64,000 nucleotides of DNA, taken from contig NZ_LT896716.1 of NCBI RefSeq assembly GCF_900187405.1, positions 3,472,753-3,536,752 on the forward strand. Reading direction: 5' to 3'. Source of the stretch: Geobacter sp. DSM 9736. Its GTDB lineage: Bacteria; Desulfobacterota; Desulfuromonadia; Geobacterales; Geobacteraceae. Position 1 is the stretch's first letter. Every line of letters begins with the position of its first letter. The translations under genes were made by a program, and so were the position numbers. Under the pieces are notes generated by a model. The model searched no databases. It was given only the letters and a program-made list of their open reading frames with translations, and had not been told where the DNA came from. Of the stretch, positions 42,836-51,946 are shown piece after piece.

Positions 42836-43438
42836 ATGCTCCATACGGCAATCGAGTGGCTTCTCGCCACCATTCTCAAGTTTGGCTACCCGGGCATTTT
42901 CCTGCTCATGGCGATGGAGAGTTCCGTCATCCCGGTTCCAAGCGAACTGGTCATGCCCCCCGCCGGGTACTGGGCTGCCGACGGGAAGATGAATATCTGG
43001 GTCGCCATTCTCTGCGGCACTGTCGGGAGCCTGGTCGGCGCCTACGCCAACTACTTTGCGGCACAGTACCTCGGCCGCCCGCTGGTGCTCAAGTACGGAA
43101 AATATGTGGGGATCAGTGCTGAGAAGTTTGCAAAGGTGGAGTCATTCTTCCATAAACATGGGGAAATATCAACGTTCATCGGTCGCCTGCTGCCGGTGGT
43201 GCGCCATCTTATCTCGCTTCCGGCGGGGCTTGCGCGAATGAACCATTTCAAGTTCTCCATCTATACCCTGCTCGGCGCGGGCATCTGGTGCAGCGTCCTT
43301 GCATGGATCGGTTATGTCCTGGGAGAAAACCAGGACCTCATCATGAAATACTCCCACCAGGCGGTCATAGGAGTCATCCTCTTCAGTGTAGTCTTGATCG
43401 CTGTATATGTGTGGCGGCACCGGAGGAAGTCTCTCTGA
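42836..43438 (+). CDS. DedA-family membrane protein
   Basis: A 200-residue integral membrane protein of the DedA/SNARE-associated family. GRLLPVVRHLISLPAGLARM is the characteristic conserved segment with Arg and Pro residues, flanked by hydrophobic re-entrant and transmembrane helices. Members act in lipid carrier (undecaprenyl phosphate or phospholipid) flipping. The start has GAGG upstream. It is divergent from the methyltransferase/MTHFR gene and ends before a strong bidirectional terminator shared with the transaldolase gene. Confidence 0.92.
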   Translation: MLHTAIEWLLATILKFGYPGIFLLMAMESSVIPVPSELVMPPAGYWAADGKMNIWVAILCGTVGSLVGAYANYFAAQYLGRPLVLKYGKYVGISAEKFAKVESFFHKHGEISTFIGRLLPVVRHLISLPAGLARMNHFKFSIYTLLGAGIWCSVLAWIGYVLGENQDLIMKYSHQAVIGVILFSVVLIAVYVWRHRRKSL

Positions 43439-43466
43439 TCCCGTCCTGAGCTGAACCCGCAGATAA

Positions 43467-43504
43467 AGATAAAGCCCCGAAGCACAAGCTCCGGGGCTTT
43501 ATCT
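43467..43504. terminator. Bidirectional intrinsic terminator
   Basis: AGATAAAGCCCCG pairs perfectly with CGGGGCTTTATCT over a 12-base centre, followed by TTTTATA. It lies between convergent dedA-like and transaldolase genes. Confidence 0.9.
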
Positions 43505-43527
43505 TTTATATGAAGTGCGGAATTGGA

Positions 43528-44172
43528 TTACTTCGGCACCTTCTCCCAGTCTTCAAGGAACTTCTTGATTCCTGCATCGGTCAGCGGATGCTTGGCGAGC
43601 TGGATCATGACGCTGAAGGGGATAGTGGCGATGTCGGCGCCGATGAGGGCGCTGTTCAGCACGTGGATCGGGTTCCGTACGCTGGCGACGATGATTTCCG
43701 TCTCGTAACCGTAGTTGTCGAAGATGGTGCGGATTTCCTCGATGATCCCCATGCCGTCCTGGGAGATGTCGTCGAGCCGGCCGACGAAGGGAGAGACGTA
43801 GGTGGCGCCGGCTTTGGCGGCGAGAAGCGCCTGCATCGGCGTGAAAATGAGGGTGACGTTGGTCCTGATCCCTCTGCTGTGGAGGGTTTTGGTGGCCTTG
43901 AGCCCCTCCGGGGTCATCGGCAGTTTTATGACGATGTTGGGGTGGATGACCGCCAGCACCTCTGCTTCCCGGATCATGCCGTCATGGTCAAGGGAGACAA
44001 CTTCTGCGGAGATGGGACCGTCGACGATGCCGGTGATCTCCTTGATGACGTCTTCGAACTTACGCCCCGATTTGGCGATGAGGGACGGATTGGTGGTGAC
44101 GCCGTCCACGAGGCCGAGCGCATGCGCTTCCCTGATTTCCTTGACGTCGGCAGTGTCGATAAAAAACTTCAT
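43528..44172 (-). CDS. tal: Transaldolase (TalC / fructose-6-phosphate aldolase-like)
   Basis: A 214-residue short transaldolase, an enzyme of the non-oxidative pentose-phosphate pathway that moves a three-carbon unit between sugar phosphates. The N-terminal [13 protein letters not shown] and [11 protein letters not shown] motifs are diagnostic, NIVIKLPMT contains the Schiff-base Lys, and [12 protein letters not shown] is the conserved sugar-binding segment. Full length for the family, clear GGAGG before the ATG. It is the last gene of a minus-strand group including folK and a YHS-domain gene, and is followed by the terminator at 43467-43504. Confidence 0.95.
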   Translation of the reverse strand: MKFFIDTADVKEIREAHALGLVDGVTTNPSLIAKSGRKFEDVIKEITGIVDGPISAEVVSLDHDGMIREAEVLAVIHPNIVIKLPMTPEGLKATKTLHSRGIRTNVTLIFTPMQALLAAKAGATYVSPFVGRLDDISQDGMGIIEEIRTIFDNYGYETEIIVASVRNPIHVLNSALIGADIATIPFSVMIQLAKHPLTDAGIKKFLEDWEKVPK

Positions 44173-44184
44173 GCTTCCTCCGTG

Positions 44185-44445
44185 TTAGTGTGATGCTTCG
44201 TTCTTGTGCTGCAGCTGCTCCTGGAACTTGTGCAGGCATTCCATCGAGCAGAAGTAGATCTTTTCTCCTTCGAGGTTGCCTATGACCGCGTCGTCCCGGC
44301 TGACGTAAATGCCGCATACCGGATCTTTACGCGTCTCTTCGGCTTCAGGCTCTGCCTTCGGGGCGTCCTCTTTGCGCTGTGCAATGAACCCCTTTACGAT
44401 CCGGAAGCCGACGTAGATCAGTACGAGCCAGACCAGCATTTTCAT
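44185..44445 (-). CDS. Membrane-anchored YHS-domain protein
   Basis: An 86-residue protein with one N-terminal membrane helix (residues about 3-20), a Glu/Ala/Lys-rich linker and a YHS domain: KDPVCGIYV, then YFCSMECLHKF. The four-residue Cys-x3-Cys pattern fits metal or metal-sensor binding, and YHS domains often occur in proteins involved in copper or heavy-metal handling. AGGAGA precedes the ATG. It lies between folK and tal on the same strand. Function unknown beyond the domain. Confidence 0.85.
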   Translation of the reverse strand: MKMLVWLVLIYVGFRIVKGFIAQRKEDAPKAEPEAEETRKDPVCGIYVSRDDAVIGNLEGEKIYFCSMECLHKFQEQLQHKNEASH

Positions 44446-44458
44446 AATGATTCTCCTG

Positions 44459-44947
44459 TCAGATTCGCATTACCCGCTCTCCGTCGGGAAGCGCGGCAAG
44501 AAGCTCCGATACCGTTTTTCCGAAGAGTGGGTGGACGAAGTCGGGGGCGATTTCGGAAAGAGGCACGAGGACGAACCGGCGTTCATGCAGGCGGGGGTGC
44601 GGGATGACCAGATCGGGTTCATTCATGGTCAGGCAGCCGTAGAACAGGATGTCCAGGTCCATGGGGCGCGGCCCCCACTGTTCGGTCCGCTGCCGCCGGA
44701 AAACATCCGTTTCGATTTTTTGCAGCTCCGCAAGGAGTTGTGCCGGAGAAATCTCCGTTTCGAGACGAAAGACGGCGTTGAAGAAGTCCCCCTGAACCAC
44801 CGGCCCGACCGGTTCAGTTTCGTAAAAGGAGGAGAGCGATGTGAGCCTGGTTCCCGGAAGCTTGCCGATCTCGGCCACCGCCCGTAACAGGTTCAGTTCA
44901 CGATCCCCCTGATTGGAGCCGGCGGCTATAAATACGTTCTTTTCCAC
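44459..44947 (-). CDS. folK: 2-amino-4-hydroxy-6-hydroxymethyldihydropteridine pyrophosphokinase
   Basis: A 162-residue HPPK of the folate pathway, which transfers pyrophosphate from ATP to hydroxymethyl-dihydropterin. Hallmarks are [11 protein letters not shown] at the N-terminus, FYETEPVGP, the metal-binding [11 protein letters not shown] and [16 protein letters not shown]. The start is a GTG at 44945-44947; the ribosome-binding site is weak. It is directly upstream of the YHS-domain gene. No other folate gene is adjacent. Confidence 0.95.
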   Translation of the reverse strand: MEKNVFIAAGSNQGDRELNLLRAVAEIGKLPGTRLTSLSSFYETEPVGPVVQGDFFNAVFRLETEISPAQLLAELQKIETDVFRRQRTEQWGPRPMDLDILFYGCLTMNEPDLVIPHPRLHERRFVLVPLSEIAPDFVHPLFGKTVSELLAALPDGERVMRI

Positions 44948-44971
44948 CGGTGGATTAGACCATAAAAGACA

Positions 44972-45196
44972 CTATTTTTCAACAACGGGAGGAAGACCGG
45001 AAAGAGGAGGGCCGAGAACCCTGCGAACTAGGGGAATGGTGGTTGCGGCACCAACCATGAAAAGCCCCCAGCCTAAGGCCCGGCGCTGTCGATTGTCGAG
45101 GCTGTCGGAAAGCAGCAGCCCGGCCCCCGCTCCGAGGGCGACGCGGGTCCCGGCCAGCAGCGACACTTCCAGCAGTGAGAGGTTGACTTTCTTCAT
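44972..45196 (-). CDS. Small membrane protein, unknown function
   Basis: A 74-residue protein with two hydrophobic stretches (LLAGTRVALGAGAGLLL and GWGLFMVGAATTIPLV) separated by a short charged loop (DSLDNRQRRAL), so probably a two-helix membrane protein. The ATG at 45194-45196 has AAGGAG five bases upstream, which decides against the longer frame. The family is unknown to me. Confidence 0.7.
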   Translation of the reverse strand: MKKVNLSLLEVSLLAGTRVALGAGAGLLLSDSLDNRQRRALGWGLFMVGAATTIPLVRRVLGPPLSGLPPVVEK

Positions 45197-45291
45197 TGCA
45201 TCTCCTTGGGTGCCCGTAGGACTTTGCGCACGATAATACACGGCTTCATTGCGAAAGCCAACAGTTGTGGGGGATAAGGGGATGGTGCCCC

Positions 45292-45912
45292 CTACTTCCT
45301 GTTTGTCGCCCGCAACATCGTCCAGTAACCGAAGAAGTTGACCGGCATCCGCTCGAGTACGTCGAGCTGTGTCTTGCGGAGAAACTCGTCGAGAGAGAAG
45401 TCGGGCTTGAATCCGATCATGTTGGAAAGTGGGGAAACGAGCCGCTCGATGAAGCCCATCAGACGGTTGGGGTGCCGGAAGTGGTTGACGATGAACAGCT
45501 CGCCGTCCGGCTTGCAAACCCGGCGCATTTCGTTCACCACGCGCACCGGGTCGGGTGCTACCGATACCACGTACATCGCGACAACCTTGTCGAAACTGTC
45601 TGCGGGAAATGCCATTCGCTCAGCGTCCATTTCCTTGAGGGCCGCTACGTTGCCCAGGCAGAGCCGCTCCCTGAGGACTTCGGCGCGCTCCAGCATTTCC
45701 GGTGATATGTCGATCCCGACCACCTGCACAGAGGACTCGTAGAGGGGAAGGGAAAGCCCCGTTCCCACGCCGACCTCAAGCACCCTTTCTCCCGGTCGGC
45801 AGTTCATCTTCGCTACCGCCTTCCGGCGTCCCTGGTCAAGAATCGGACCGAAGCAGAGGTCGTAACCGGGAGCGTATCGACGATAGGCGGATTTGACCGC
45901 ATTTATATCCAT
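45292..45912 (-). CDS. SAM-dependent methyltransferase (PmtA-like)
   Basis: A 206-residue class I methyltransferase. Motif I is VLEVGVGTGLSLPLY and the acidic residue in VVGIDISPEML follows. YRRYAPGYDLCFG at the N-terminus and NHFRHPNRLMGFIERLVSP near the C-terminus resemble phosphatidylethanolamine N-methyltransferases of the PmtA type. The substrate could therefore be phosphatidylethanolamine, but quinone or other lipid substrates are also possible. AAGGAG precedes the ATG. It is upstream of the small two-helix protein at the same strand. Confidence 0.82.
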   Translation of the reverse strand: MDINAVKSAYRRYAPGYDLCFGPILDQGRRKAVAKMNCRPGERVLEVGVGTGLSLPLYESSVQVVGIDISPEMLERAEVLRERLCLGNVAALKEMDAERMAFPADSFDKVVAMYVVSVAPDPVRVVNEMRRVCKPDGELFIVNHFRHPNRLMGFIERLVSPLSNMIGFKPDFSLDEFLRKTQLDVLERMPVNFFGYWTMLRATNRK

Positions 45913-46020
45913 TCCGGAGCTCCTTGCATTTCATGACAGCAACCCGAGAGAGTACAGGTTTTAGGTTAGCTGAATTTACATGACATGCAAGTCGCACTGC
46001 CTCGCGGTAGTGCCGGGGTG

Positions 46021-46332
46021 TCAGATTTCCCCGTGCAGAGAAGTGTCGCAGTTCATGCATTTCTTCGTGAAGAAGTTGCCGGTCATTCCCCGGACATGGA
46101 AATGTTTTCGGCAGGCGGGACATCGGGAGAAGCCGATGACGAATTCGAGGATGATTCCGGCGGCAATCCAGATAATGCCGCTCATGATCACCGTTCCTTC
46201 GGCGAGATCGAACATGGTGAGAAAATAGACAAGGGGGGCGAAGGCCAGGATGATGAAGAAGAGAAGCCTCCGCATCAAGCGGATTTTCCGCAGGCCCCGC
46301 GTTATCTGCGCAGGGTCGATCGTATCGGTCAT
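46021..46332 (-). CDS. Small membrane protein with C-terminal zinc ribbon
   Basis: A 103-residue protein with two membrane helices (FFIILAFAPLVYFLTMF and IIWIAAGIILEFVIGF) and a C-terminal zinc-ribbon-like motif (CPAC ... CMNC). The ATG at 46330-46332 has GGAG seven bases before it; the longer upstream frame is less likely. The cysteine pairs suggest metal binding in the cytoplasm or periplasm. Family unknown. Confidence 0.72.
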   Translation of the reverse strand: MTDTIDPAQITRGLRKIRLMRRLLFFIILAFAPLVYFLTMFDLAEGTVIMSGIIWIAAGIILEFVIGFSRCPACRKHFHVRGMTGNFFTKKCMNCDTSLHGEI

Positions 46333-46436
46333 TGGAGGTCTCCGAGGCCTGGCGGAGAGGTACGGCGTGCACAGGCACAGAGGGATAATACGGTTTTTAT
46401 GAAGCAATTTCAATTCTAAATCTTTGCATGAATGTC

Positions 46437-46464
46437 TTGAACGGCTGCCGCATCATAATATAAT
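46437..46464 (+). promoter_or_regulatory. Sigma-70 promoter of putA
   Basis: TTGAAC at 46437-46442, a 16-base spacer and a perfect TATAAT at 46459-46464. Transcription would start near 46471, which rules out the in-frame ATG at 46463 and supports the start at 46508. Confidence 0.65.
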
Positions 46465-46507
46465 GAGCAGATCGAAATTGCGGTTCATTCGGTGCACGGG
46501 AGGTGCC

Positions 46508-49447
46508 ATGGATGCCAACGATCCGGTAGTGGAAAAAGGTCGGGAGATTTTCAGCTTGATGGAAGCGGAGCAGCCGGCGGTTTTCGACCGGCACCGTTGG
46601 GCAGGGGAGCTGATGCACCTAGCCATGAAGGATCCGCATCTCAAGGTGCAGCTCTTCCGTTTCGTCGATGCCTTCCCTACCCTTACAAGTAGCGAACTCA
46701 TTACGAGGCATCTGCGAGAGTATTTTCTGTCAGGTGAAGCTCATCTTTCCCCCATTGTACAGCAGCTACTGGTCGGTGCCTCATCCGGGCTCGCTTCGGG
46801 AGTGACATCCGCCATTCTCCGCAGAAACATCATGTCTTTCGCACGAACGTTCATTGCCGGAGAGACCCCGGCATCTGCGGGAAAGACGTTGCAGCGCCTC
46901 CGGGAGACGGGAAGGACGTTTACGGTAGATCTGCTTGGGGAGGCTGCGCTGTCGGAACAGGAGTCCTCGCGATACTCCGATCTTTACCTTGAACTGGTAG
47001 AGCACCTTGCTGCCGATCTTCGTCACCGGCATGCGCCGGCGCCTCTTCGTGAGGATCTGTTTCCTTACCTCAATGTGTCGGTGAAGGCGAGTTCCCTGTT
47101 TCCACGGATCGGGCCCCTTAATTACGAGGAGAGCGTGGAGCAGGTGAGGGTGCGGCTCCGGCCGATTTTCCGCAAAGTGCGGGAAGCCGGAGGTTTTATA
47201 AATTTAGACATGGAGATGTTCAGCCTCAAGAACATTACAATTGAGTCTTTTATCGCCCTGCTGGACGAAGAGGAGTTTGCCGGATGGAATGGTGCGGGCA
47301 TAGCTCTGCAGGCGTACCTGAAGGAGACGGAAGAGGACCTTTATCGGCTGGCGGAATGGGCTGAGAGTGGGAGACGGAAAGTCACAGTCCGTCTCGTCAA
47401 AGGAGCATACTGGGAATACGAGACGGTAAACGCGGCCCAGAAGGGGTGGCCGTCGCCGGTATTCCCCAGGAAGACTCACACGGACTGGAATTTCGAACGG
47501 TGCGCCGAATTCATGCTTCGAAACAGTCACTGCATTACCTCGGCATTTGGTACCCATAACGTGCGTACCCTTGCCTTCGTTCTTGCGACGGCGGAGCGGG
47601 TAAGTGTTCCGTCGGGCGAATTCGAGGTGCAGATGCTGTACGGCATGGCGGAGCCGGTCAAGAGCGCCCTTCGGGAGATGGGTCAGGTGGTGCGCGAATA
47701 TGTGCCGATAGGGGAGCTCCTTCCCGGTATGGCTTACCTGGTGCGGCGGCTCCTGGAGAACACGTCCAACGAAGGATTTCTGCGTCAGGCTTTCGTGGAG
47801 AACGTGGATCGTGACGCGCTTCTTGCCCCACCCGAACCGTGGCGGCGGGAGGAGCATGTTGTCTCCTCTGAGGAGCCGGGTTTCCGGAACGAGCCACCCC
47901 TCGACTTCTCTCTCCCGGAAAATCGCAGAGGGTGCCGCGAAGCCGTCCAGAGGGTGCGTGGGAAGCTTGGGAGTCTCTATCCTGTAGTAATCGACGGAAA
48001 GGAGTACCCTGCGGGAAATTCCATCGAATCCAGAAACCCCTCCAACCCGGATGAAATTGTCGGCACCGTTTTCGGCATCGACAGGGAGCTTGCCGATCGT
48101 GCCGTCGCCTCGGCCGTAAAAGCCCAGGCTGTATGGCGTGCTGCAAGTGCGCAGGAACGGGCGGATGTTCTGTTTCGGGCCGCGGCTATTGCAAGGCGTG
48201 ACCGGCTGGAGCTGCTGGCCTGGCAGGTGCTGGAAACGGGGAAGAACTGGGCTGAGGCGGATGCCGACGTCATCGAGGCCATCGATTACCTGGAGTACTA
48301 CGGCCGGGAGATGCTGAGGCTTGGGGGGAGGAGACGGCTCATCTGCCCACCGGGGGAGGAGAATCTCTATCACTATCAACCCCGCGGCGTGGGCCTCGTA
48401 ATTGCTCCGTGGAATTTCCCACTGGCGATATCGGTGGGGATGACGGCTGCGGCTTTAGTTACGGGAAACACTGTGCTCTACAAGCCGTCGAGTCTCTCTC
48501 CCGTGAATGGCTGGCAGATGTTCCGCCTCTTCCGGGAGGCGGGGCTCCCCGACGGGGTGCTCTCGTTCGTTCCGGGGAAGGGGGAGGCGGTGGGAGACCA
48601 CCTGGTAGCGCACACGGACATAGACTTCATTGCTTTTACAGGTTCACGGGAGGTGGGGCTTCACATCGTCGAGCTGGCGGGGAGGAAAGCTTATGGGCAA
48701 CGGAGTGTCAAGCACTGCGTCATCGAAATGGGGGGGAAGAATGCCATAATCGTCGATGAGGATGCCGATCTGGACCAGGCGGTGGCGGGGGTCGTGCACT
48801 CGGCCTTCAGCTACCAGGGGCAGAAGTGTTCCGCCTGCTCCCGCGTGATTGTTCTTGCCGGGTGCTATGATCGATTCGTCCAAAGGCTTGCCGATGCTGT
48901 CAGGACCATAGCCGTCGGGCCGGCCGAAGATCCTGCCTGTTTCATGGGCCCGGTCATCGAAGGGGGCCCCCGTGATGTAATCCTCGGCTATATCGAAACG
49001 GCACGGGAGGAGGGACGTGTGATCCAGGGAGGGCCTGTTCCGGAGTCGGGGTGGTATGTCCCACCGACGCTGGCACTGGACCTCCCGCCGGAATCGAGAC
49101 TCCTGAGAGAGGAGATTTTCGGACCCGTTCTGGCGGTGATGAGGGCGAAGGATCTGGACGAGGCGTTGCGGCTGGCGAACGGGACGGATTTCGCACTCAC
49201 AGGAGGCGTCTATTCCCGCAGCCCGGCCACGATTCAGCGAGTAATGGCCGAATTCCGAGCTGGAAACCTCTATATCAACCGTTCCATCACCGGAGCCATA
49301 GTCGGACGTCAGCCTTTCGGCGGCTTCGGGATGTCGGGGCTCGGTTCCAAGGCGGGAGGAAGCGACTACCTCCTGCAGTTCATGGTGCCGAGGGTAATCA
49401 CGGAGAACACCATGCGGAGAGGGTTCACGCCGGAAGTGATAGCGTGA
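46508..49447 (+). CDS. putA: Bifunctional proline dehydrogenase / glutamate-semialdehyde dehydrogenase
   Basis: A 979-residue two-domain protein that oxidises proline to glutamate. The N-terminal half is a flavin-dependent proline dehydrogenase (NVSVKASSLFPRIGPLNYEE, LVKGAYWEYE). From about 480 it is an aldehyde dehydrogenase with the catalytic Cys in YQGQKCSACSRVIV, an NAD-binding segment (FTGSREVGLHI) and NRSITGAIVGRQPFGG at the end. No N-terminal DNA-binding domain is present, so this is not a self-regulating PutA. The ATG at 46508 has GGGAGG four bases upstream, and the promoter at 46437-46464 supports it. Confidence 0.93.
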   Translation: MDANDPVVEKGREIFSLMEAEQPAVFDRHRWAGELMHLAMKDPHLKVQLFRFVDAFPTLTSSELITRHLREYFLSGEAHLSPIVQQLLVGASSGLASGVTSAILRRNIMSFARTFIAGETPASAGKTLQRLRETGRTFTVDLLGEAALSEQESSRYSDLYLELVEHLAADLRHRHAPAPLREDLFPYLNVSVKASSLFPRIGPLNYEESVEQVRVRLRPIFRKVREAGGFINLDMEMFSLKNITIESFIALLDEEEFAGWNGAGIALQAYLKETEEDLYRLAEWAESGRRKVTVRLVKGAYWEYETVNAAQKGWPSPVFPRKTHTDWNFERCAEFMLRNSHCITSAFGTHNVRTLAFVLATAERVSVPSGEFEVQMLYGMAEPVKSALREMGQVVREYVPIGELLPGMAYLVRRLLENTSNEGFLRQAFVENVDRDALLAPPEPWRREEHVVSSEEPGFRNEPPLDFSLPENRRGCREAVQRVRGKLGSLYPVVIDGKEYPAGNSIESRNPSNPDEIVGTVFGIDRELADRAVASAVKAQAVWRAASAQERADVLFRAAAIARRDRLELLAWQVLETGKNWAEADADVIEAIDYLEYYGREMLRLGGRRRLICPPGEENLYHYQPRGVGLVIAPWNFPLAISVGMTAAALVTGNTVLYKPSSLSPVNGWQMFRLFREAGLPDGVLSFVPGKGEAVGDHLVAHTDIDFIAFTGSREVGLHIVELAGRKAYGQRSVKHCVIEMGGKNAIIVDEDADLDQAVAGVVHSAFSYQGQKCSACSRVIVLAGCYDRFVQRLADAVRTIAVGPAEDPACFMGPVIEGGPRDVILGYIETAREEGRVIQGGPVPESGWYVPPTLALDLPPESRLLREEIFGPVLAVMRAKDLDEALRLANGTDFALTGGVYSRSPATIQRVMAEFRAGNLYINRSITGAIVGRQPFGGFGMSGLGSKAGGSDYLLQFMVPRVITENTMRRGFTPEVIA

Positions 49448-49478
49448 AAAGCAGGTAGGTATACCTCCATCTGATAGT

Positions 49479-49904
49479 TCAAATGTCGAGAACAACCATG
49501 GCCCGCCAGCCCTCGGGCGTCTGCTCGACCTTGAAGCGGTACATGGTGACGGCCTTAACGTCGGCGCTCAGGTTGTGCCTTCCGTAGTCGATCTCTTCTC
49601 CTCGGGCTACGGCGCGCAGGGAGAGAAGTGAGGATCCGAAACTGATTTTTTCCGCCCGCAGCAGCAGTCGGCGCGAGTCCTTCTGGAAGACGAGCTCGTT
49701 GAGAAAGTCGAAAAGCAGGAGGTCGAGGGCCGAATTTTCCAGATTGAAATTCACTTCCCGCTCCAACCGGACCGTGTCAAGATCATCGAGCATGACATTC
49801 AGCATCGCGTCGGCAGCGGCGATGAACATCTCCTCGGGAGTACTCCCCCATGCTTCGAATGCCGCGTCGGCCGTTGCTATCTCTTCCAGGTACCGGTACG
49901 GCAT
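49479..49904 (-). CDS. Archease-family protein (RtcB activator)
   Basis: A 141-residue archease. The sequence begins MPYRYLEEIATADAAFEAWG, and the end matches the family's characteristic YHRFKVEQTP-like pattern with NLSADVKAVTMY before it. Archeases promote guanylylation of the RNA ligase RtcB. Its gene starts three bases after the rtcB stop, so both are made from one message. GGGGTG precedes the ATG. Confidence 0.9.
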   Translation of the reverse strand: MPYRYLEEIATADAAFEAWGSTPEEMFIAAADAMLNVMLDDLDTVRLEREVNFNLENSALDLLLFDFLNELVFQKDSRRLLLRAEKISFGSSLLSLRAVARGEEIDYGRHNLSADVKAVTMYRFKVEQTPEGWRAMVVLDI

Positions 49905-49907
49905 GTT

Positions 49908-51365
49908 TCACCCCTTTACGTTCCCGATCGGGACGAGCCGGACCACCCGCTTGCTAAGACCCGCGAGTTCGGTCGCCTCCACCACTTCATCGATGTCCTT
50001 GTAGGCAGAACCTGCCTCTTCGGCGAGCCCTCCCCATGACACGCTCCGTACGTATATCCCTCGCGCGGCCATCTCCCGTTGCAGCTTTTCTCCCCGGTGC
50101 ATTTTTTTCGCCTGGTGACGGCTCATGGTCCGGCCGCTGCCGTGGGCGGTGGTGTAGAAATTCTGATCGCCGCTCGGCACCCCCGCCAAGAGGTATGACC
50201 CCGTTTCCATGCTGCCGCCGATGATCACCGGCTGCCCCGTCTTCTGGTATCGTTCCGGCAACCCCTCCATGCCGGGTCCGAATGCACGGGTGGCGCCCTT
50301 TCGGTGAACGAGAAGCTCCCGTTTTTTACCGTCCACCTTGTGCCGCTCCAGTTTTGCGGTGTTGTGGGCCACGTCGTAGACCATGTCCATTCCCAGATCG
50401 GTCGGGTCCTTTCCGAAGATGTCGGAGAAGACTTCCCTTACCCGATGAAGAATCACCTGCCGATTGGCAAAGGCCATGTTGACGGCGCACTTCATCGCAG
50501 AAAAATAGGCCTGCCCTTCCGGCGAGCGAAAGGGCGCGCAGGCCAACTCTCGATCGATGATCTTTATCCCGTATTTGCGCTCCATCACGCCCAGAAAGGA
50601 GGAGAGGTAGTCGGTGGCAACCTGGTGGCCGAAGCCGCGGCTGCCGCAATGGAACATCACTACAACCTGGTTCGGGCGATCTATGCCGAATGACCGCGCC
50701 AGTTCCTGGTCGAGAACGTTTTCGGGACGTGCAACCTGTATCTCCAGATAATGGTTTCCCGAGCCGAGAGTGCCGAGCTGATTGTAACCTCTTTCTACGG
50801 CTTTTTCCGAGACCCTGGTGGCGTCCGCTCCAGGAAACCTGCCGCTCTCCTCGGTCATTTCGAGATCGGACTGCCATGCATAGCCGTGGCGCATGCACCA
50901 GTGGGAACCTTGCTCCGCTACTTCGCGAAACTCGTCCTGGGATATCCTGACGAAACCGTGGCTTCCGACTCCCGCCGGTACGCGCCGGAAAAGACGATCC
51001 ACGAGCCGCTCCAGGTGCGGCCTCACTTCATCGTAAGTAAGGTTAGTGAGGACGAGCCTCATCCCGCAGTTGATGTCGAACCCTATTCCGCCGGGGGAGA
51101 TCACCCCATGTTCCGGATCCATGGCCGCAGCTCCGCCGATAGGGAAGCCGTATCCCCAATGGCCGTCCGGCATGCAGTAGGCATGGTTGACGATGCCGGG
51201 GAGGCAGGCGACGTTGCTGATCTGCTCGAAGACTCCCGCATCCAAAGCGTTCAGCAGCTTCTGGGTCGCAAATATGCGGGCCGGAACGAGCATCCCCTGC
51301 TTGTATGTAGGGGGCAGGTCCCATACGGTTTCAGAAATCTTCCGTATCTGTTGCGGTACGGGCAT
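49908..51365 (-). CDS. rtcB: RNA-splicing ligase RtcB
   Basis: A 485-residue protein of standard RtcB length, with no intein. RtcB joins 2',3'-cyclic phosphate (or 3'-phosphate) and 5'-OH RNA ends using GTP and manganese. Conserved elements: GGIGFDINCGMRL, the metal-binding HCGSRGFGHQV, and HGSGRTMSRHQA, which holds the guanylylated His. The ATG at 51363-51365 is preceded by GAGGGA; a start 15 codons upstream is rejected. It is followed by the archease gene. The pair probably repairs broken RNAs under stress. No rtcA or rtcR is nearby. A sigma-70-like promoter is at 51410-51437. Confidence 0.96.
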   Translation of the reverse strand: MPVPQQIRKISETVWDLPPTYKQGMLVPARIFATQKLLNALDAGVFEQISNVACLPGIVNHAYCMPDGHWGYGFPIGGAAAMDPEHGVISPGGIGFDINCGMRLVLTNLTYDEVRPHLERLVDRLFRRVPAGVGSHGFVRISQDEFREVAEQGSHWCMRHGYAWQSDLEMTEESGRFPGADATRVSEKAVERGYNQLGTLGSGNHYLEIQVARPENVLDQELARSFGIDRPNQVVVMFHCGSRGFGHQVATDYLSSFLGVMERKYGIKIIDRELACAPFRSPEGQAYFSAMKCAVNMAFANRQVILHRVREVFSDIFGKDPTDLGMDMVYDVAHNTAKLERHKVDGKKRELLVHRKGATRAFGPGMEGLPERYQKTGQPVIIGGSMETGSYLLAGVPSGDQNFYTTAHGSGRTMSRHQAKKMHRGEKLQREMAARGIYVRSVSWGGLAEEAGSAYKDIDEVVEATELAGLSKRVVRLVPIGNVKG

Positions 51366-51409
51366 GGTATTCCCTCGTAATTTCCGCGATACAACTCCAG
51401 GTGCATTCA

Positions 51410-51437
51410 ACTATATCACAGATGCACGGACCCTCAA
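51410..51437 (-). promoter_or_regulatory. Candidate promoter of rtcB-archease
   Basis: On the minus strand TTGAGG (complement of 51432-51437), 16 bases, TATAGT (complement of 51410-51415), about 45 bases upstream of the rtcB start. It looks like ordinary sigma-70, not the sigma-54 control known for enterobacterial rtcBA. Confidence 0.5.
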
Positions 51438-51477
51438 ACCGTACCGAACTCACTGTAACTATTCATGAAATAACGGT

Positions 51478-51505
51478 TTGAAGCGCGGGAATCTTGTGGT
51501 AAGAT
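51478..51505 (+). promoter_or_regulatory. Candidate promoter of the yjbQ-like gene
   Basis: TTGAAG at 51478-51483, a 16-base spacer and TAAGAT at 51500-51505, 31 bases before the ATG. Confidence 0.5.
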
Positions 51506-51535
51506 CGCGCCACACTAATAAGCGGGAGGTGGGGG

Positions 51536-51937
51536 ATGATTAAGTATATCGACGTGAAAACCCGTACCAGAACGGAAATGATCGATATAACGTCCCAGGT
51601 TCAGGAAATCGTCAGAAATTCCGGAGTACGTTCCGGAGTCTGCCATCTGTTTGTCCTCCATACCACCGCGGGGATCACGATAAACGAGGGAGCGGACCCG
51701 GCGGTGCAGCGGGACATGGTCGCCTTTCTGAATAAGCTTGTACCCCATGACCCCTATTTCACGCATCGGGAAGGCAATTCGGACGCACACATCAAGTCGT
51801 CTCTGGTGGGCACCTCTCAAAATATCCTGATCGAGAGCTCGAAGCCGGTCCTGGGCACGTGGCAGGCGGTCTATTTCTGCGAGTTTGATGGGCCGAGGCA
51901 GCGGAAGGTGGCAGTGAAGATCGTGGCGGACGATTGA
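51536..51937 (+). CDS. YjbQ/UPF0047-family protein
   Basis: A 133-residue protein of the YjbQ (UPF0047) family. The diagnostic segments are HTTAGITINEGADPAVQRDM and HREGNSDAHIKSSLVG, with the conserved histidines and acidic residues of a possible metal site. Members have weak thiamine-phosphate synthase activity in vitro, but the cellular role is unsettled. AGGTGGGGG lies just upstream of the ATG, and a promoter candidate is at 51478-51505. It converges with a FadL-type porin gene ten bases downstream. Confidence 0.92.
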   Translation: MIKYIDVKTRTRTEMIDITSQVQEIVRNSGVRSGVCHLFVLHTTAGITINEGADPAVQRDMVAFLNKLVPHDPYFTHREGNSDAHIKSSLVGTSQNILIESSKPVLGTWQAVYFCEFDGPRQRKVAVKIVADD

Positions 51938-51946
51938 GATGCTCGG

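Noticed and set aside
47204-48379. Minus-strand ORF of 391 residues inside putA
   Set aside because: Antisense shadow; the plus-strand PutA motifs are unmistakable.
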